Of a stretch of 64,000 nucleotides of DNA, positions 24,907-35,647 are shown in pieces. Origin of the DNA: Akebia trifoliata (Eukaryota; Streptophyta; Magnoliopsida; Ranunculales; Lardizabalaceae). Numbering within the stretch: position 1 is the stretch's first letter; every line of letters begins with the position of its first letter. The notes beneath the pieces were generated by a model. The model was given only the letters and a program-made list of their open reading frames with translations. It had not been told where the DNA came from and made no database searches. Both the position numbers and the translations under genes were made by a program. The DNA is taken from contig CM030718.1 in the NCBI GenBank assembly GCA_017979445.1, forward strand, positions 28,639,021 to 28,703,020, given 5' to 3'.

Positions 24907-25243
24907 CAGGGGTGGAGTCAGGATTTTCTTGTCGCGGGGGCAAATTATGGTTAGTTGTATAGTTGACGAACTTGAAGATGAATGGTTTTAGGTAGAAATT
25001 CAGAAGTTTTTGGTTAGAAGTTGAAGAAAATGATATTTAGGTTATTTCCATTTAGCATATGAGAAGGCCCCGTCAAGACACAATGTCATCAACAAAAAAT
25101 TGAAGGAGGGGGAGGGGGGCAAAAATTGGAGGGAGGTGAGGGTGTTGGGGCAAAAATGGGGCTTGTAATTAGTTGAAAATATAGGCGTGTCTAGTTCTAT
25201 GGGGGCAATTACCCCAACCAGCTCCTTACTAGCTCCGCCCCTG
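24907..25243. mobile_element. Non-autonomous hAT-type element beside the CHX pseudogene
   Basis: Ends CAGGGGTGGAGTCAGGA and AGCTCCGCCCCTG are inverted (CAGGGG(T/C)GGAG). The identical 8-bp duplications TTTGAGTC flank it at 24899-24906 and 25244-25251. An 8-bp duplication with CAGGGG ends is the usual hAT pattern. At 337 bp with no transposase it is non-autonomous. It lies 15 bp beyond the pseudogene stop. Confidence 0.85.
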
Positions 25244-25258
25244 TTTGAGTCCTTCGAC

Positions 25259-28200
25259 CTAATATCCATCAGATATTAAATTTGCTCCATAGGCATGTTG
25301 ATGCACCACCAAGACCGAGACATTGCCCTTGAAATCAGATGAAGCGAGCATGTCACCCACAAATCCAAGTTCCGGGAACTCATTCCATTCTGCAAGTCCA
25401 GATAAGAGTGGTGAGCTGCTTTCTTGGTGTTTACCTGCCATTTATAAGATCATAAGAACTCTCCATGGATTGTATCACACATAGTGTCCCCAAACCATCT
25501 GTTACAACCACCTCTCTGTACACATTGCGCTCACTGCACACATTGTTGAGCCTAAAATCATTGATCACGTCACTGTCTAGTCTCCTTTCCATCACATCAC
25601 TTGATTTGTTATCAATATATAGCAAGGATTCGAACCACTGTTACGTTGATATTTGGATTTTCAGCCATGTGTGTCGTCTAAACGAGTGTCTCTCGATCAT
25701 CGGCACCACCCAAGAAGATCACTCCTACACAGTAGAAGGACCCACCTCCCAATACAGACCTCGTGCCATTCAAGATCCCTCGATCAAGAAGAATGCCAAC
25801 TGAACAAGGTGCCTTATTTAGGACATTATTATTGATATTCCTACACTTGGCTGACTCTACCATGCCATTGATGCTCCATTGCTTGTGGAACGGAATTATC
25901 ACTAGAGATACCTTCCTATCGTTTGCAATTGTGCATATATCATTGTGCACTGTTGCAAAAGGTGAGATGGCTGTGAAGGGTTGCACGGTCACAACGCCTT
26001 GGTTTTGTTGCTCGTAGATTCTGAAGGCATTGACAATATGATCAGAGGGAGTGGAATGACTAGTGATGTTTTTGCATGGTTGATGGGTAACAAGGAGAGG
26101 TGATACAAGTCCCAAGAGCTCGATGAGGTGGAGAACATAAACACCAATAGGTCTCTCTCTTGTGGAATTGGAAGCTTCGAGGAGGTTGATGATAGTGGAG
26201 ACATTGTCTTGGTTGTAGATGCATACGAGTATGCAGAGTTCAGTGTTTTGTTTGGTGTGCTGAATGGTACGCTTCTTGAAAGCTAGGTACCTCTTTGAAG
26301 GATTGTAGACCAATCTCACTAGGGGTGAGATGACTGCATTTAGGAATATTGCCCACACAACAACGATAGCGAAATGTTCTTGGTTTATTACCTGCAAACC
26401 AATCAGAAATCAAGTCTGCAAGTGTTAGAAATTTATGATAGTGAGTCAATCAAGAATGCCTTGAAATATTCCAACTTTAGAGGACAGAATTCAACATCTT
26501 TATAGTCTAAACTGTAGAAATATAAGTGTCTTTGGTAATCAATTCAGGTCTTGAGAAATCCCTTGTGAGTACCATTTTCAAAAGAGTCCTGATAATATGA
26601 CTCACCAGGTGGAATACTCAAACGACTCCAAGACATGGACAAGTTCAGAATCGAAGATCTGTATGCCTCGGGATACACCTTTTATTGGGAAGTGCAATCC
26701 TGTATCCCAAGGCGTACAGATCTACAGTTCCCGAACTTGTCCACGTCATGGAATCATTTGAGTATGCCACCTGGTGAGTCATATTATCAGGACTCTTTCC
26801 AAAACTAAATGATCAGAATTTCACGGTGGACGACAAACATCCTCCAGGGAAAGAAAAACTGCCTTTCTTCTATGTATCAATGCAAATTTCCTAGGGATTC
26901 ATTTTCTTGGGATCACTAGGAATATCTTCCATTTGGGTGTAGTGCGTCTAATGTTACATGTTAATCATGTGGATCCTTTGGTGCACAGTGCACCTTCACA
27001 TCAAATATTAGCCTGATTGATGGTTTCTAGCTGTTGAGTTTGAACTTTAAACATTTAATTCTCTCAAGGTTTGAAACCTATTTCTTTTACCCATGGACCA
27101 AGTTCTTTATAAAAAAATGCTTCAATTCAACGGGAACCAATCATCAATCAATACTTTGTCTAACAAAGCTTCGACCAAGCATTCAAAGATGTTGATTGCA
27201 GTAGTAGAGAATTCTAATTTCATCTCATTATTTATGATCTTGGGAGGCAATTCTAATTTTTTGAATCTAATATTTGTAATTAAAGAAAATATATTTTGCA
27301 TGGAAAATTGGGGTTGCAAACACTTAAAACAGTAGAAGGGATTGGAGATGTCAAAGTATATTATGGTAGTACCTGAGGTTCTAGTGTTGCATAATAAAAT
27401 TGAAAATCAACTAAGCCGATGGAACTCAACATGAGGCCAAGTGCAACAGCATCTTGCAAGGGCATTTCACAGTAGAGGGCAGGCACCATGGCACCTATAA
27501 ACTTCCCCAGAAAACCAAGAAGAGAGAGTAATGTTACGATCCACAAAGTGTTTGGCCTTATCAATGTGACGTTTGTTTTTCCACCAATTCCAATAAATTA
27601 TAGTGGTAAGATCAATCCTGAAAGGAAGCAATCAAAATTTTCTACTAAAGCAGTTCCAAGGGGTGGCCCATTAGGTATTGCCATTCCCAATAAAATAGCT
27701 CCGAATGTTGGATGTAAACCAAACACTTGGCCAAGTAACGAACATCCCAAGATCATGAGAAAGATAACAAATAGGTAAATTTCCTTTATGGGTTTGCCTT
27801 CTAGGATCTGTCTGATAATCTAAATCACTATCGGCAGTAGGATGAATGTGATGATAATCACAAGAACAATAAACCAGCTGATAAGCAATATACATACCCC
27901 AGGTTTCGGACTACGGTACAAAGAACTTATGATGATAATTGTGATCGATGTAAAGATGGCACTAATTGTTGAGGAAGAAATGGCTAGACGACCGAGCTCT
28001 GAATTTAGGAGCTTGAGATCTGCTAATAGGCAAGTAGTAACATGGAACGAAGTCATAGATACCATCATGGCAATTACTGGGAGGAGAGTTTTTAGTTGGT
28101 CGTCGATGGTGAATCTCTTTAAGAAGAATGACATGGGTAATGTAAATATGAGTGGAAAGATGTATAAGAAGATTCCTATTGACCATTCTTTTATTCCAGA

Positions 28201-28354
28201 TCTCTTTATCAGAAATATGTCCGTTTTCAATCCAGTGAGGAAAAGTAAGATAACACATGCGAAGGTCATGGACATACCGGCTTTGAAGTGGAAACAACCT
28301 TTCTTGGAATCCACTAAAGGCTCCAAAACATGAAGGGCCCATTAACAAGCCACC
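25259..28354 (-). pseudogene. CHX-type cation/H+ antiporter pseudogene
   Basis: A CPA2/CHX antiporter relic with two exon-equivalents, 27373-28354 and 25259-26391, joined at the intron site used by the two other CHX genes here. Exon 2 remnant: membrane-domain motifs (GGLLMGPSCFG, LLADLKLLNSELGRLA, AIPNGPPLGTA) run on after one early frameshift near 28260-28290, but TAG and TAA stops replace a Trp (IWII context) and a Tyr (LPLYY context). Exon 3 remnant: INQEHFAIV to GGADDRE is open, then a TAG stop and at least two further shifts break the C-terminal domain (DSDVINDFRL; EFPELGFVGDMLASSDF). No exon 1 was found upstream. The protein is clearly more diverged from the other two CHX genes than they are from each other. 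Confidence 0.9.
26584..26795. mobile_element. Fold-back MITE (family 1) upstream of the pseudogene exon 3
   Basis: Ends GAGTCCTGATAATATGACTC and GAGTCATATTATCAGGACTC are perfect inverted repeats. The centre pairs GCCTCGGGATACACC with TGTATCCCAAGGC. Flanks TTTTCAAAA (26575-26583) and TTTCCAAAA (26796-26804) match at 8 of 9. It lies in the pseudogene intron. Confidence 0.88.
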
Positions 28355-28419
28355 CTGTTGAAGATAAATATCACAATGAAATGATTAGCGCAGAGTATTA
28401 CATATTACATGGAATAATG

Positions 28420-28795
28420 CTAAGGTGACCTCATATCATGGTTTTTAAACTCCTTCGAGACCGAGACGTATTGCCCGAGTTAACTCGGTATCAGAGATGA
28501 ATGAGACCAACTCACAAAGTCATTTTTTGACCGAGATTTAGGAATTACGTTCAATTTTTTAGTTTGTCTCACGAGACGTTTCAAACGTATCGAAAAACTC
28601 GTCCGAGACGACTCGGTATCTGGCCTGGACGAGACGAGATGCGAAATCGAGTTTAAAAACCATGCCTCATATTGCACTTTCCGGTGTGGAGGCATGAATG
28701 ATCCATAGATTTTTTTTATGAAGATGCGAGTGAAAAGCATCTATGGTTCTGTGCCCACCTCCACGCCAAGAAAGTGTGATATGAGGTCAATCTTG
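28420..28795. mobile_element. Family 2 fold-back MITE interrupted by the nested element
   Basis: Excluding the insertion, AAGGTGACCTCATAT and GCACTTTCCGGTGTGGAGG on the left face CACCTCCACGCC and GTGTGATATGAGGTC on the right. The centre pairs ATCCATAGATT with ATCTATGGTTC. Outer limits are approximate. Confidence 0.65.
28437..28664. mobile_element. Nested MITE with 16-bp perfect ends and 8-bp target duplication
   Basis: Ends CATGGTTTTTAAACTC and GAGTTTAAAAACCATG are exact inverted repeats. The 8-bp direct repeats CCTCATAT flank it (28429-28436 and 28665-28672), a hAT-like size. The interior is rich in CGAGACGA/GAGTTAACTCGG words. It inserted into an arm of the family 2 element around it. Confidence 0.88.
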
Positions 28796-28799
28796 AGGT

Positions 28800-29790
28800 G
28801 ACTCCAACATGACCATTATATTAACATACACACGCACTTCAGTGTTTTTCTTTTTTGATCAATAAGCAGGACACACTTCAATGGTTAGTAGTATACATAT
28901 AGCTTGCAAGTAATAAACCACCATGTTTTTTTTTTCTATGTATTGTTATATTCATTAGTTTCCTTTTATGAATTACTTTTCACATTAGGAATTTCCTTAA
29001 CTATGCAATGGATTTGATTGGAATAATGGAAAGTGGGAATGTTTGGTGATTCATAATTGAGGTAGATATATTACCTCTATCCAAGACTATGAAACGTGAG
29101 TAGGAGTATAGTCTGTAGTGACATAGTTAATATATATGGGGACTACTGGCGGTTGTAATATATATATAACTTTATAACTAGACTAATGATAATCTAACAC
29201 TCTTTTTTCTGACACTCTATAAATGCATCCTACCTTGTCAATTACAAAATCATAAATCTTTTCCATATGTATCTTGATGAAAGGATCTACAATTTTGTGA
29301 TGCGAGCGTACAAAGAGTGCTTGAAAAATGAACATCAGATTATCACAACTCTTATAACTATAATACAATTTATAACTCATTATCATTATTATAATAGTTC
29401 TAACCTTAAGTGAGGTATGAGGTTACCTAACAAATTGACAGTTGAGATAAGAGGAAAAACAACATAAATTTCTTAGATATTGGTATTAATTTTTTTTTTC
29501 AGAGAATAGTGTATATTTTTCAGGGATATTTATTTTGTAATTTTAATTTTAGTGTGTGTGTGTGAGAGAATAGAATTCTTATGGACAAGAGGAAGTGACA
29601 GTGATGAAAGCTTTTGCATGTTTTGTGCTAACTTTTGACTTTGATCATTTCTCTACGGAAAATTATTTTCTTCACAAAAAAAAAAAAAAAAAAGTAAATT
29701 TGGAATTTCACCGAATCCCATATTGACTAATCACACAAACTGCACGTGTACTCAGAGCAGCCCAAAATCAAGTGGAAAAAAAAATATATA
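28800..29790. other. Gene-free spacer upstream of CHX pseudogene
   Basis: No exon or clear element was recognised. This is where exon 1 of the CHX pseudogene would be expected to begin. None of the short frames matches the CHX N-terminus. Confidence 0.45.
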
Positions 29791-30171
29791 GGTGGGGTTC
29801 CGTAGACACATAAAGCTACTCATAAAGCTACAACATTTTTGTCTTATATGATTAAAAAGATTTGGAATAAGCTGATTTTTTGTGAGGATGATCATTATGG
29901 TGAGGGGATCATCCTTGCAAAAAATCATCACATTCCAAAACTTCTAACCCCATCAAAACTGATTTACAAAAATTGGACGGTCTAAAATTTTTCAACTTGA
30001 AAACATGGGGCTAGAAGTTTCATAATAGGCTGATTTTTTTTGCAAGGATGATCTCCTCATCATAGAGATCATCCTCACAAAAAATCAGCTCATGCCAAAT
30101 ATTTTTGTCCATATAAGACAAAACACGTTGTAGCTTTATGAGTAGCTTTATGTGTATACGGATCCTAATCC
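29791..30171. mobile_element. Double-hairpin MITE (family 3), copy 1
   Basis: Terminal arms (CGTAGACACATAAAGC; GCTTTATGTGTATACGG) enclose two separate hairpins in series, each pairing TGATTTTTxGTGAGGATGAT with its inverse. Between the hairpins is a linker with ACAAAAATTGGACGGTC. Insertion is in an ATATATA stretch that appears on both sides, so the duplication length is uncertain. Confidence 0.8.
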
Positions 30172-30202
30172 ATATATATATATATATGAAAAATATTCAA
30201 TA

Positions 30203-30543
30203 CCTTACTATTTTGCCCTAGGTGTTTTGTCCTACATGGATTAGAAGATTTGGAATGGGTTAATTTTTTATGAAGATGATCTCTATGGTGAAAAGATCAT
30301 CCTCACCAAAAATCAACCCATTCCGAAACTTTTAACTCAATGTTTACAAGTTGAAGAATTGTGAATCGTCCATTTTTTGTAAATCAGTTTTGATGAGGTT
30401 AGAAGTTTCGAAATGAGCTGATTTTTGATGACGATGATCTCCTCACCATAGAGATCATTCTCACCAAAAATCAGCCCATTCCAAAACTTCTAACCCATGT
30501 AGGGCAAAACGTAGGGTAAATAGTAGGTTGCCGAACATGCCCT
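30203..30543. mobile_element. Double-hairpin MITE (family 3), copy 2
   Basis: The same two-hairpin plan, with ends built from ACCTTACTATTTTGCCC and AATAGTAGGTTGCC. The linker lies in the opposite orientation to copy 1 (GAATCGTCCATTTTTTG). (TA)n runs flank the element. Confidence 0.75.
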
Positions 30544-30561
30544 CATATATATATATATATA

Positions 30562-30925
30562 TGGATCAAGATTAGTATACACATAAAGTTACTCATAAAG
30601 CGTGTTTTGTCTTATATGAACAAAAAGTTCCGGAATGGGTTGATTTTTTATGAGGATGATCTCAATGGTGAGGAGACCATCCTTGTCAAAAATCAGTCCA
30701 TTATGAAACTTCTAGCCCCATGTCTACAAGTTGAAGTATTCTTGACCATCCATTTTTTGGAAACCACTTTTGATGGGATTATAAGTTTTGGAATTGGCTT
30801 ATTTTTTTTACAAGGATGATCTCCTCACCATAGAGATCATCCTCACTAAAAATCAGCCCATTCTAAATCTTTTTGCCCATATAAGATAAAAACGTGTAGC
30901 TTTATGTGTCTACGGATCCTGACCC
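30562..30925. mobile_element. Double-hairpin MITE (family 3), copy 3
   Basis: Ends GTATACACATAAAG and CTTTATGTGTCTACGGATCC enclose two hairpins and a linker (TTGACCATCCATTTTTTGG). It abuts a (TA)n run on the left and a (CT)n(TA)n run on the right. Confidence 0.78.
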
Positions 30926-31059
30926 TCTCTCTCTCTCCCTATATATATATATATCAATTGGCAAGGAGCAGACAAAGCAATAGATTGATTAGCTAGAAGA
31001 TGAGCTTTAACTGAAAATCTTTGTATTTTTAAATTTACAAATTTTGTTGTGGATCTATA

Positions 31060-31173
31060 TAATATCCTCCTAGAGGATCTCAATGTCTGTTATTTTCAGC
31101 ATTAGCAGCTTTTAATATGTAAGGGTGGGACCCTCTATAGCCTCAACTTATTGATATAAAATAAATAAATAAA
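31060..31173 (+). mobile_element. LINE 3' tail fragment
   Basis: Ends with GGGACCCTCTATAGCCTCAACTT-like sequence and an (AAAT)n tail. The reverse complement of this block (CTGGGGCTATAGAG) recurs at the poly-T end of the LINE copy at about 58891. The left limit is uncertain. Confidence 0.45.
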
Positions 31174-31554
31174 GGGTCCCGTTCGGCACCCTAAGTTTTA
31201 CCACACACTTTAACAAATGCGTTTTGTCTTACATGGGTTAGAAGTTTCGGAATGAGCTGATTTTTGGTGAGGATGATCTCTTTGGTGAGGAGATCATCCT
31301 CACCAAAAATCAGCTCATTCCAAAACTTCTAACCCCATCAAAATTGATTTACAAAAAATTAACGGTCCACGATTTTTCAACATGTAAACATGGGGCTAAA
31401 CATTTCGGAATGGGCTGATTTTTGGGGAGGATGATCTTCTAATCATAGAGATCATCCTCACCAAAAATCAGCTCATTCCAAAACTTCTAACCCATGTAGG
31501 ACAAAAAACGTTTGTTAAAGTGTGTGGTAAAACTTAGGGTGCTGAACATTTCCC
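31174..31554. mobile_element. Double-hairpin MITE (family 3), copy 4, exact 9-bp target duplication
   Basis: Ends CGGCACCCTAAGTTTTACCA and TGGTAAAACTTAGGGTGC are inverted. Two hairpins with GAGGATGATCTC and GAGATCATCCTCACC lie between them with an ACGGTCCACGATTTTTCAAC linker. The flanks ATAAATAAA at 31165-31173 and 31555-31563 are identical, a 9-bp duplication as made by Mutator-type transposases. The target is the A-rich tail of the LINE fragment next to it. Confidence 0.87.
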
Positions 31555-31668
31555 ATAAATAAAATACAAGTTATAACATATCTCTGAGTCCTTTTGGCAG
31601 TAATTCTTAAACTTGCTGTCGAATCTAAGTTGTCTGGCTGAGCTAATTGCTATTAGAATGAACTATGT

Positions 31669-31860
31669 CTAATGATTTTCTGGCGCCCCTTGACACACTC
31701 CCCCCCTACATCCTCATCACAGAACCGAAAATCAGGTGCCTCGGAAAATGCATAACCATCTATCTCTTTCTTGTGTATCCCAAGGCAATTGATCTATTAT
31801 TCTATGATGGGAGCGTAGGGGGGCATGCATCAGAAGGGGGCGTCATATTATCACGACTCA
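31669..31860. mobile_element. Decayed family 1 fold-back MITE
   Basis: AATGATTTTCTGGCGCCCC and GGGGGCGTCATATTATCACG face each other. The centre still has GTGTATCCCAAGGC, but pairing is much poorer than in other copies. Confidence 0.6.
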
Positions 31861-32465
31861 AGAACTCTTGTACAGCTCAGCTGGGCCTAAATTTTCTCTA
31901 TTTTTTGGTGTGTAAACTTAGGGTGCTCCCACCGCTTACAATATAGGACTATCCCCTGAGGACCTCGCAGAGACGTGTATCCTCCACAAATTTCAATTTT
32001 CAAAAATATCATTTCCACATATATATATTGGCATTAAAAGACCGATGGGTATGGAAATCACTTGTTCTTATTCAAATTGTTGATCCTTCTAGGGTACAAT
32101 ATTATTTATTGGGAGAGGAGGATAATGTAATCCAGGATTGGAGATGCAAATGACTTCCAAGACCAATGTCAATCATAATCCGTAGAAGACCAATAGAAGA
32201 GAAATGTGGTAGGAATGGTATCCCCAGAAGAGGTATATGAATGGGAAATCCAATATGATTTAAGGTCTAAGAAGGGTAGATTGAGGGAAAAAATCAGGGT
32301 CATTCACAAAATCCAGATTGATAAGATCATGTTATGTTTTGTGTACTTAGGAAATTTCAATTTTCAAGTCTAGCTTTCATGATTGTTTAGCATCCATTTT
32401 CTTTGGAAATACTACTAATATATTGACAGAATTTCAAGCTTTATTTGAGGATGCATTTTTTTTTT

Positions 32466-32640
32466 TTTTTGCCAAGTGAGCAAACAAGTATATTAATGAC
32501 TAATGAGGAAAAAATTACAAAGGTAGAACCACCCTTTGAGGAAGCACAATTATTCGGCATAACTGTTCATATATTCCCATTAAGATTCTAGCATGGTTTG
32601 GGAAAGTTTGATTTGGCTTAGTCATATTGGATCAGTAGAT
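32466..32640 (-). mobile_element. Possible LINE 3' end, minus strand
   Basis: A poly-T run at about 32458-32471 is followed by sequence that reads as a 3' untranslated region of a minus-strand LINE. No coding motif is preserved. This call rests mainly on the poly-T and is weak. Confidence 0.3.
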
Positions 32641-32749
32641 TCCAACCGAACTTGGTGAGTTCCATCAATCTGATCCCCAAATTCTAGTTCTTAAAACCTT
32701 GGGACTTGGCCTCAAAATTGGAGACATAATATAACAATTAAAACTTGAA

Positions 32750-32930
32750 AAATGCAGAAGAAACATTGAAATTGACATCGATTCACACATTGCAAATGTG
32801 GATGTGTGTGCGGAGCCATAGATGCTTTTTCTCAAGATACGAGTGAAAAGCATCCATGGTTATGTGTGCACCTCCACATCATCAATATGTGAATCGATAT
32901 CAATTCCAATGTCACTCCAATACACAACTC
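32750..32930. mobile_element. Family 2 fold-back MITE downstream of intact CHX gene
   Basis: GACATCGATTCACACATTG pairs with the later ATATGTGAATCGATATC. The centre pairs CATAGATGCTTTTTCTC with GTGAAAAGCATCCATGG. It ends about 150 bp beyond the CHX stop codon. Confidence 0.7.
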
Positions 32931-33082
32931 TTAAAACTTTTTAATGGTTGTCACTTTTGAAGTCCAAACAACATAATGGAAAGGATTATAGGTTCCTCAA
33001 CTATTTGCAAACTTAAATGGAAGATTATCAACAAAACAGCAACAAGAGAAACAATTAATGTAGTTTAGCTCTCTTAGGAAGG

Positions 33083-35614
33083 TTATTGTGCGTTTGGCAT
33101 TTGTTGAACTACCAATACTGAAACTCCAGCCTTGACATCTGATGAGGCTAACATGTCCCCCATGACTCCTAGCTCTGGATATTCACTCCATTCTGTAAGC
33201 CCGGACGTAATCGGTGAGTCTAATCCGTGTCGTCTTCCAACTATTATAAGATCATGCTCATCCTCCATGGAACGAATCATCCAGGCAGTCTGCCCCCCAT
33301 CGATCACCTCCTCCTCTCTATACATCACTTGCTCGTTAGACATTGTACTGTACTTAAAATCCTTCACCACCTCACTATCAAGCATAGCTCCCCACTCATC
33401 TCTGACACCCATGTTGACTTGGTCGTCAGATGCAATTAGATGAACAACTGTGACATAGACGTTTGTGTTCTCGGACATTCGTTTTGCAAATGTGAGTGCC
33501 TCTCGATCATCTGCACCCCCCAAGAAGAGTACAGCGACACGGTATGAGGAATGCTTCAAATTGTGGGAATTAACAGTTACTTGACCACGATCAACAAGAA
33601 TCCCCACGGAGCATGGGGCCATCTCGATCACTTTCTGATTTAGGTTCCTTATATCCAAATTCTCAGTGCCCATCATGCCATCGACAGTCCATTCTCTGTG
33701 GAAGGGAATGATTATAAAAGCTGCGCACTTGGTGAGTGCAAGTGAACATATGTCATCGTGCATCGTCCTATATGGAGAGATTGAAGTGAAGGTCTGCACT
33801 GTGACTGCTCCTTGGTATTGTTCCTCATAGTTTTGAAAAGCATTGGTGATGTGTTCAGATTCTGAGGGGTTACATTTCTTCGATTTCCCTTTTTTATGGG
33901 AGATTAGTTTCGGTGCTGTACGGCCTCCAAGCTCGACTAAATGTAGCACATAAACACAGAGGGGCATCTCTCTAGTAGGGTTTGAGGCTTGTAAGAGCTT
34001 GATGATGGTGGGAACGTTTTCTTCTTGGTTGATACAGGCAAGCACGCCGAGTTGAGTCCCCATTTTGGTGTGTAGGATAGTCCTTTTAACATGGCGTGCA
34101 TACTTACTATTGGGATCATAGAGGAACTTCACAAACAATGGCACGATAGCTGTGCAAATCGCCACATAGATGATCATATATGTGAAGATGTGGTCATTTA
34201 GAACCTGTATTGGAAAAGAAATGTAAGTCAAGATGATTCGACATACAATCTGGATAATTCGAATGTGTTATTAGTAGTATAAATTAATAAAATTTCAATT
34301 ATTTGTAGTACCTTCACCTCTCTCCAGATATTATATACCGACAGTTCAACTATGCCTTTGGCATTCATGATAAAGGTAAATGCCAGAGCATCACGAATTG
34401 GCATCCTGAAAAGCAAACAACAAACTAGAGTACCCACAGACTTCCCCACTATACTAACACTCATCATGATCACCAAAATCTTCGTATATTTCCTATTAGA
34501 ATCTTCAGGTGGCACAATTGTCCGCAATCCACTGACAGTTATGAAGATGGGCACGAGCATCCCCGAGACAATTGAATCAAGCTTAGTGACTAATGTTGTT
34601 CCGATGGGAGGTCCATCTGGTATGGCCAATCCAAAAATAAAAGGACCAAACAGGGCCTGTTGCCCGATTGCAACACTAATGAGCCCTGAAATAAAGACCC
34701 CAATGAGGATCAAAACTATGTAATTGTTCCTCACTAGTTTCCGTTTTGGCGTTTGCTTGATTACCCAAACCATTGCACGTGGCACGACAAGAACCACAAA
34801 GAAAACAAAAATCACACATGCAAATGAAGCACATGATGCGACATTATCTTTGCAAATTGGTTTCCATAAGCTACTGAAATGTTTTGTATGATTATGACTA
34901 TCTGATACATCATTGTTCTCCTTAGTATCGACTAGCTTCCAGTTGTTCATTATCAATGTGACAATGGTATTGCCGAACTCACTAACCATTGAGGAAGACA
35001 AGGCAATGCGACCAAGGTCCGAGTTAAGCATCTTGAGGTCAGTGAGGATGGAAGCTACCACTGGAAATGACGACATAGACTGTACCCCTGATACATAGAA
35101 TAACATGTGCATTTCATGAGTAAAGTGCAAATTAGAAGAAAATAATTGCTTCCCTAGTTTGGAAGAATCCGCGTTTTGAGCATCCAATACCGCTAGGATA
35201 TAAGTGGTGCATAATCCCATTATTAAAGGAACTACCAGGGTTGAAATTCCAATAGCAGTAGCCTTTCTTCCTGAATTCCAAATCATGCTTGGGTCCATCT
35301 TCACACCAAGTAGGAACTGAAAAAGCATGAAGCCTATAGTCCCAAAGTTATTAAGTATACTGACACTGCTCTTTGGGAAAAGAGCTACAAAAGCATCTGG
35401 TAGTTCGCCTGTTGTAGCGAAACGATTCCTAAGGCCAATTATGCTCCCAACAAATGTCCCCAGATGACTGTCACCCAGTATGATACCACCCTAATTCACA
35501 TGGACCAGAATCATAATTAGTAAGATAAATTAAAAACAGTTACTGTTTTTCATTCATTCGTTGATTTTCTTGTAACAAAACTAACTTATTAATTATGTCA
35601 AACCTTTCATCCTT

Positions 35615-35647
<33 letters not shown>

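Noticed and set aside
29791..31554. A CRISPR-like or satellite array, from regularly spaced repeats
   Set aside because: Units are about 340-380 bp transposon copies with their own ends and, in one case, a clear target duplication. They are not spacer-separated short repeats.
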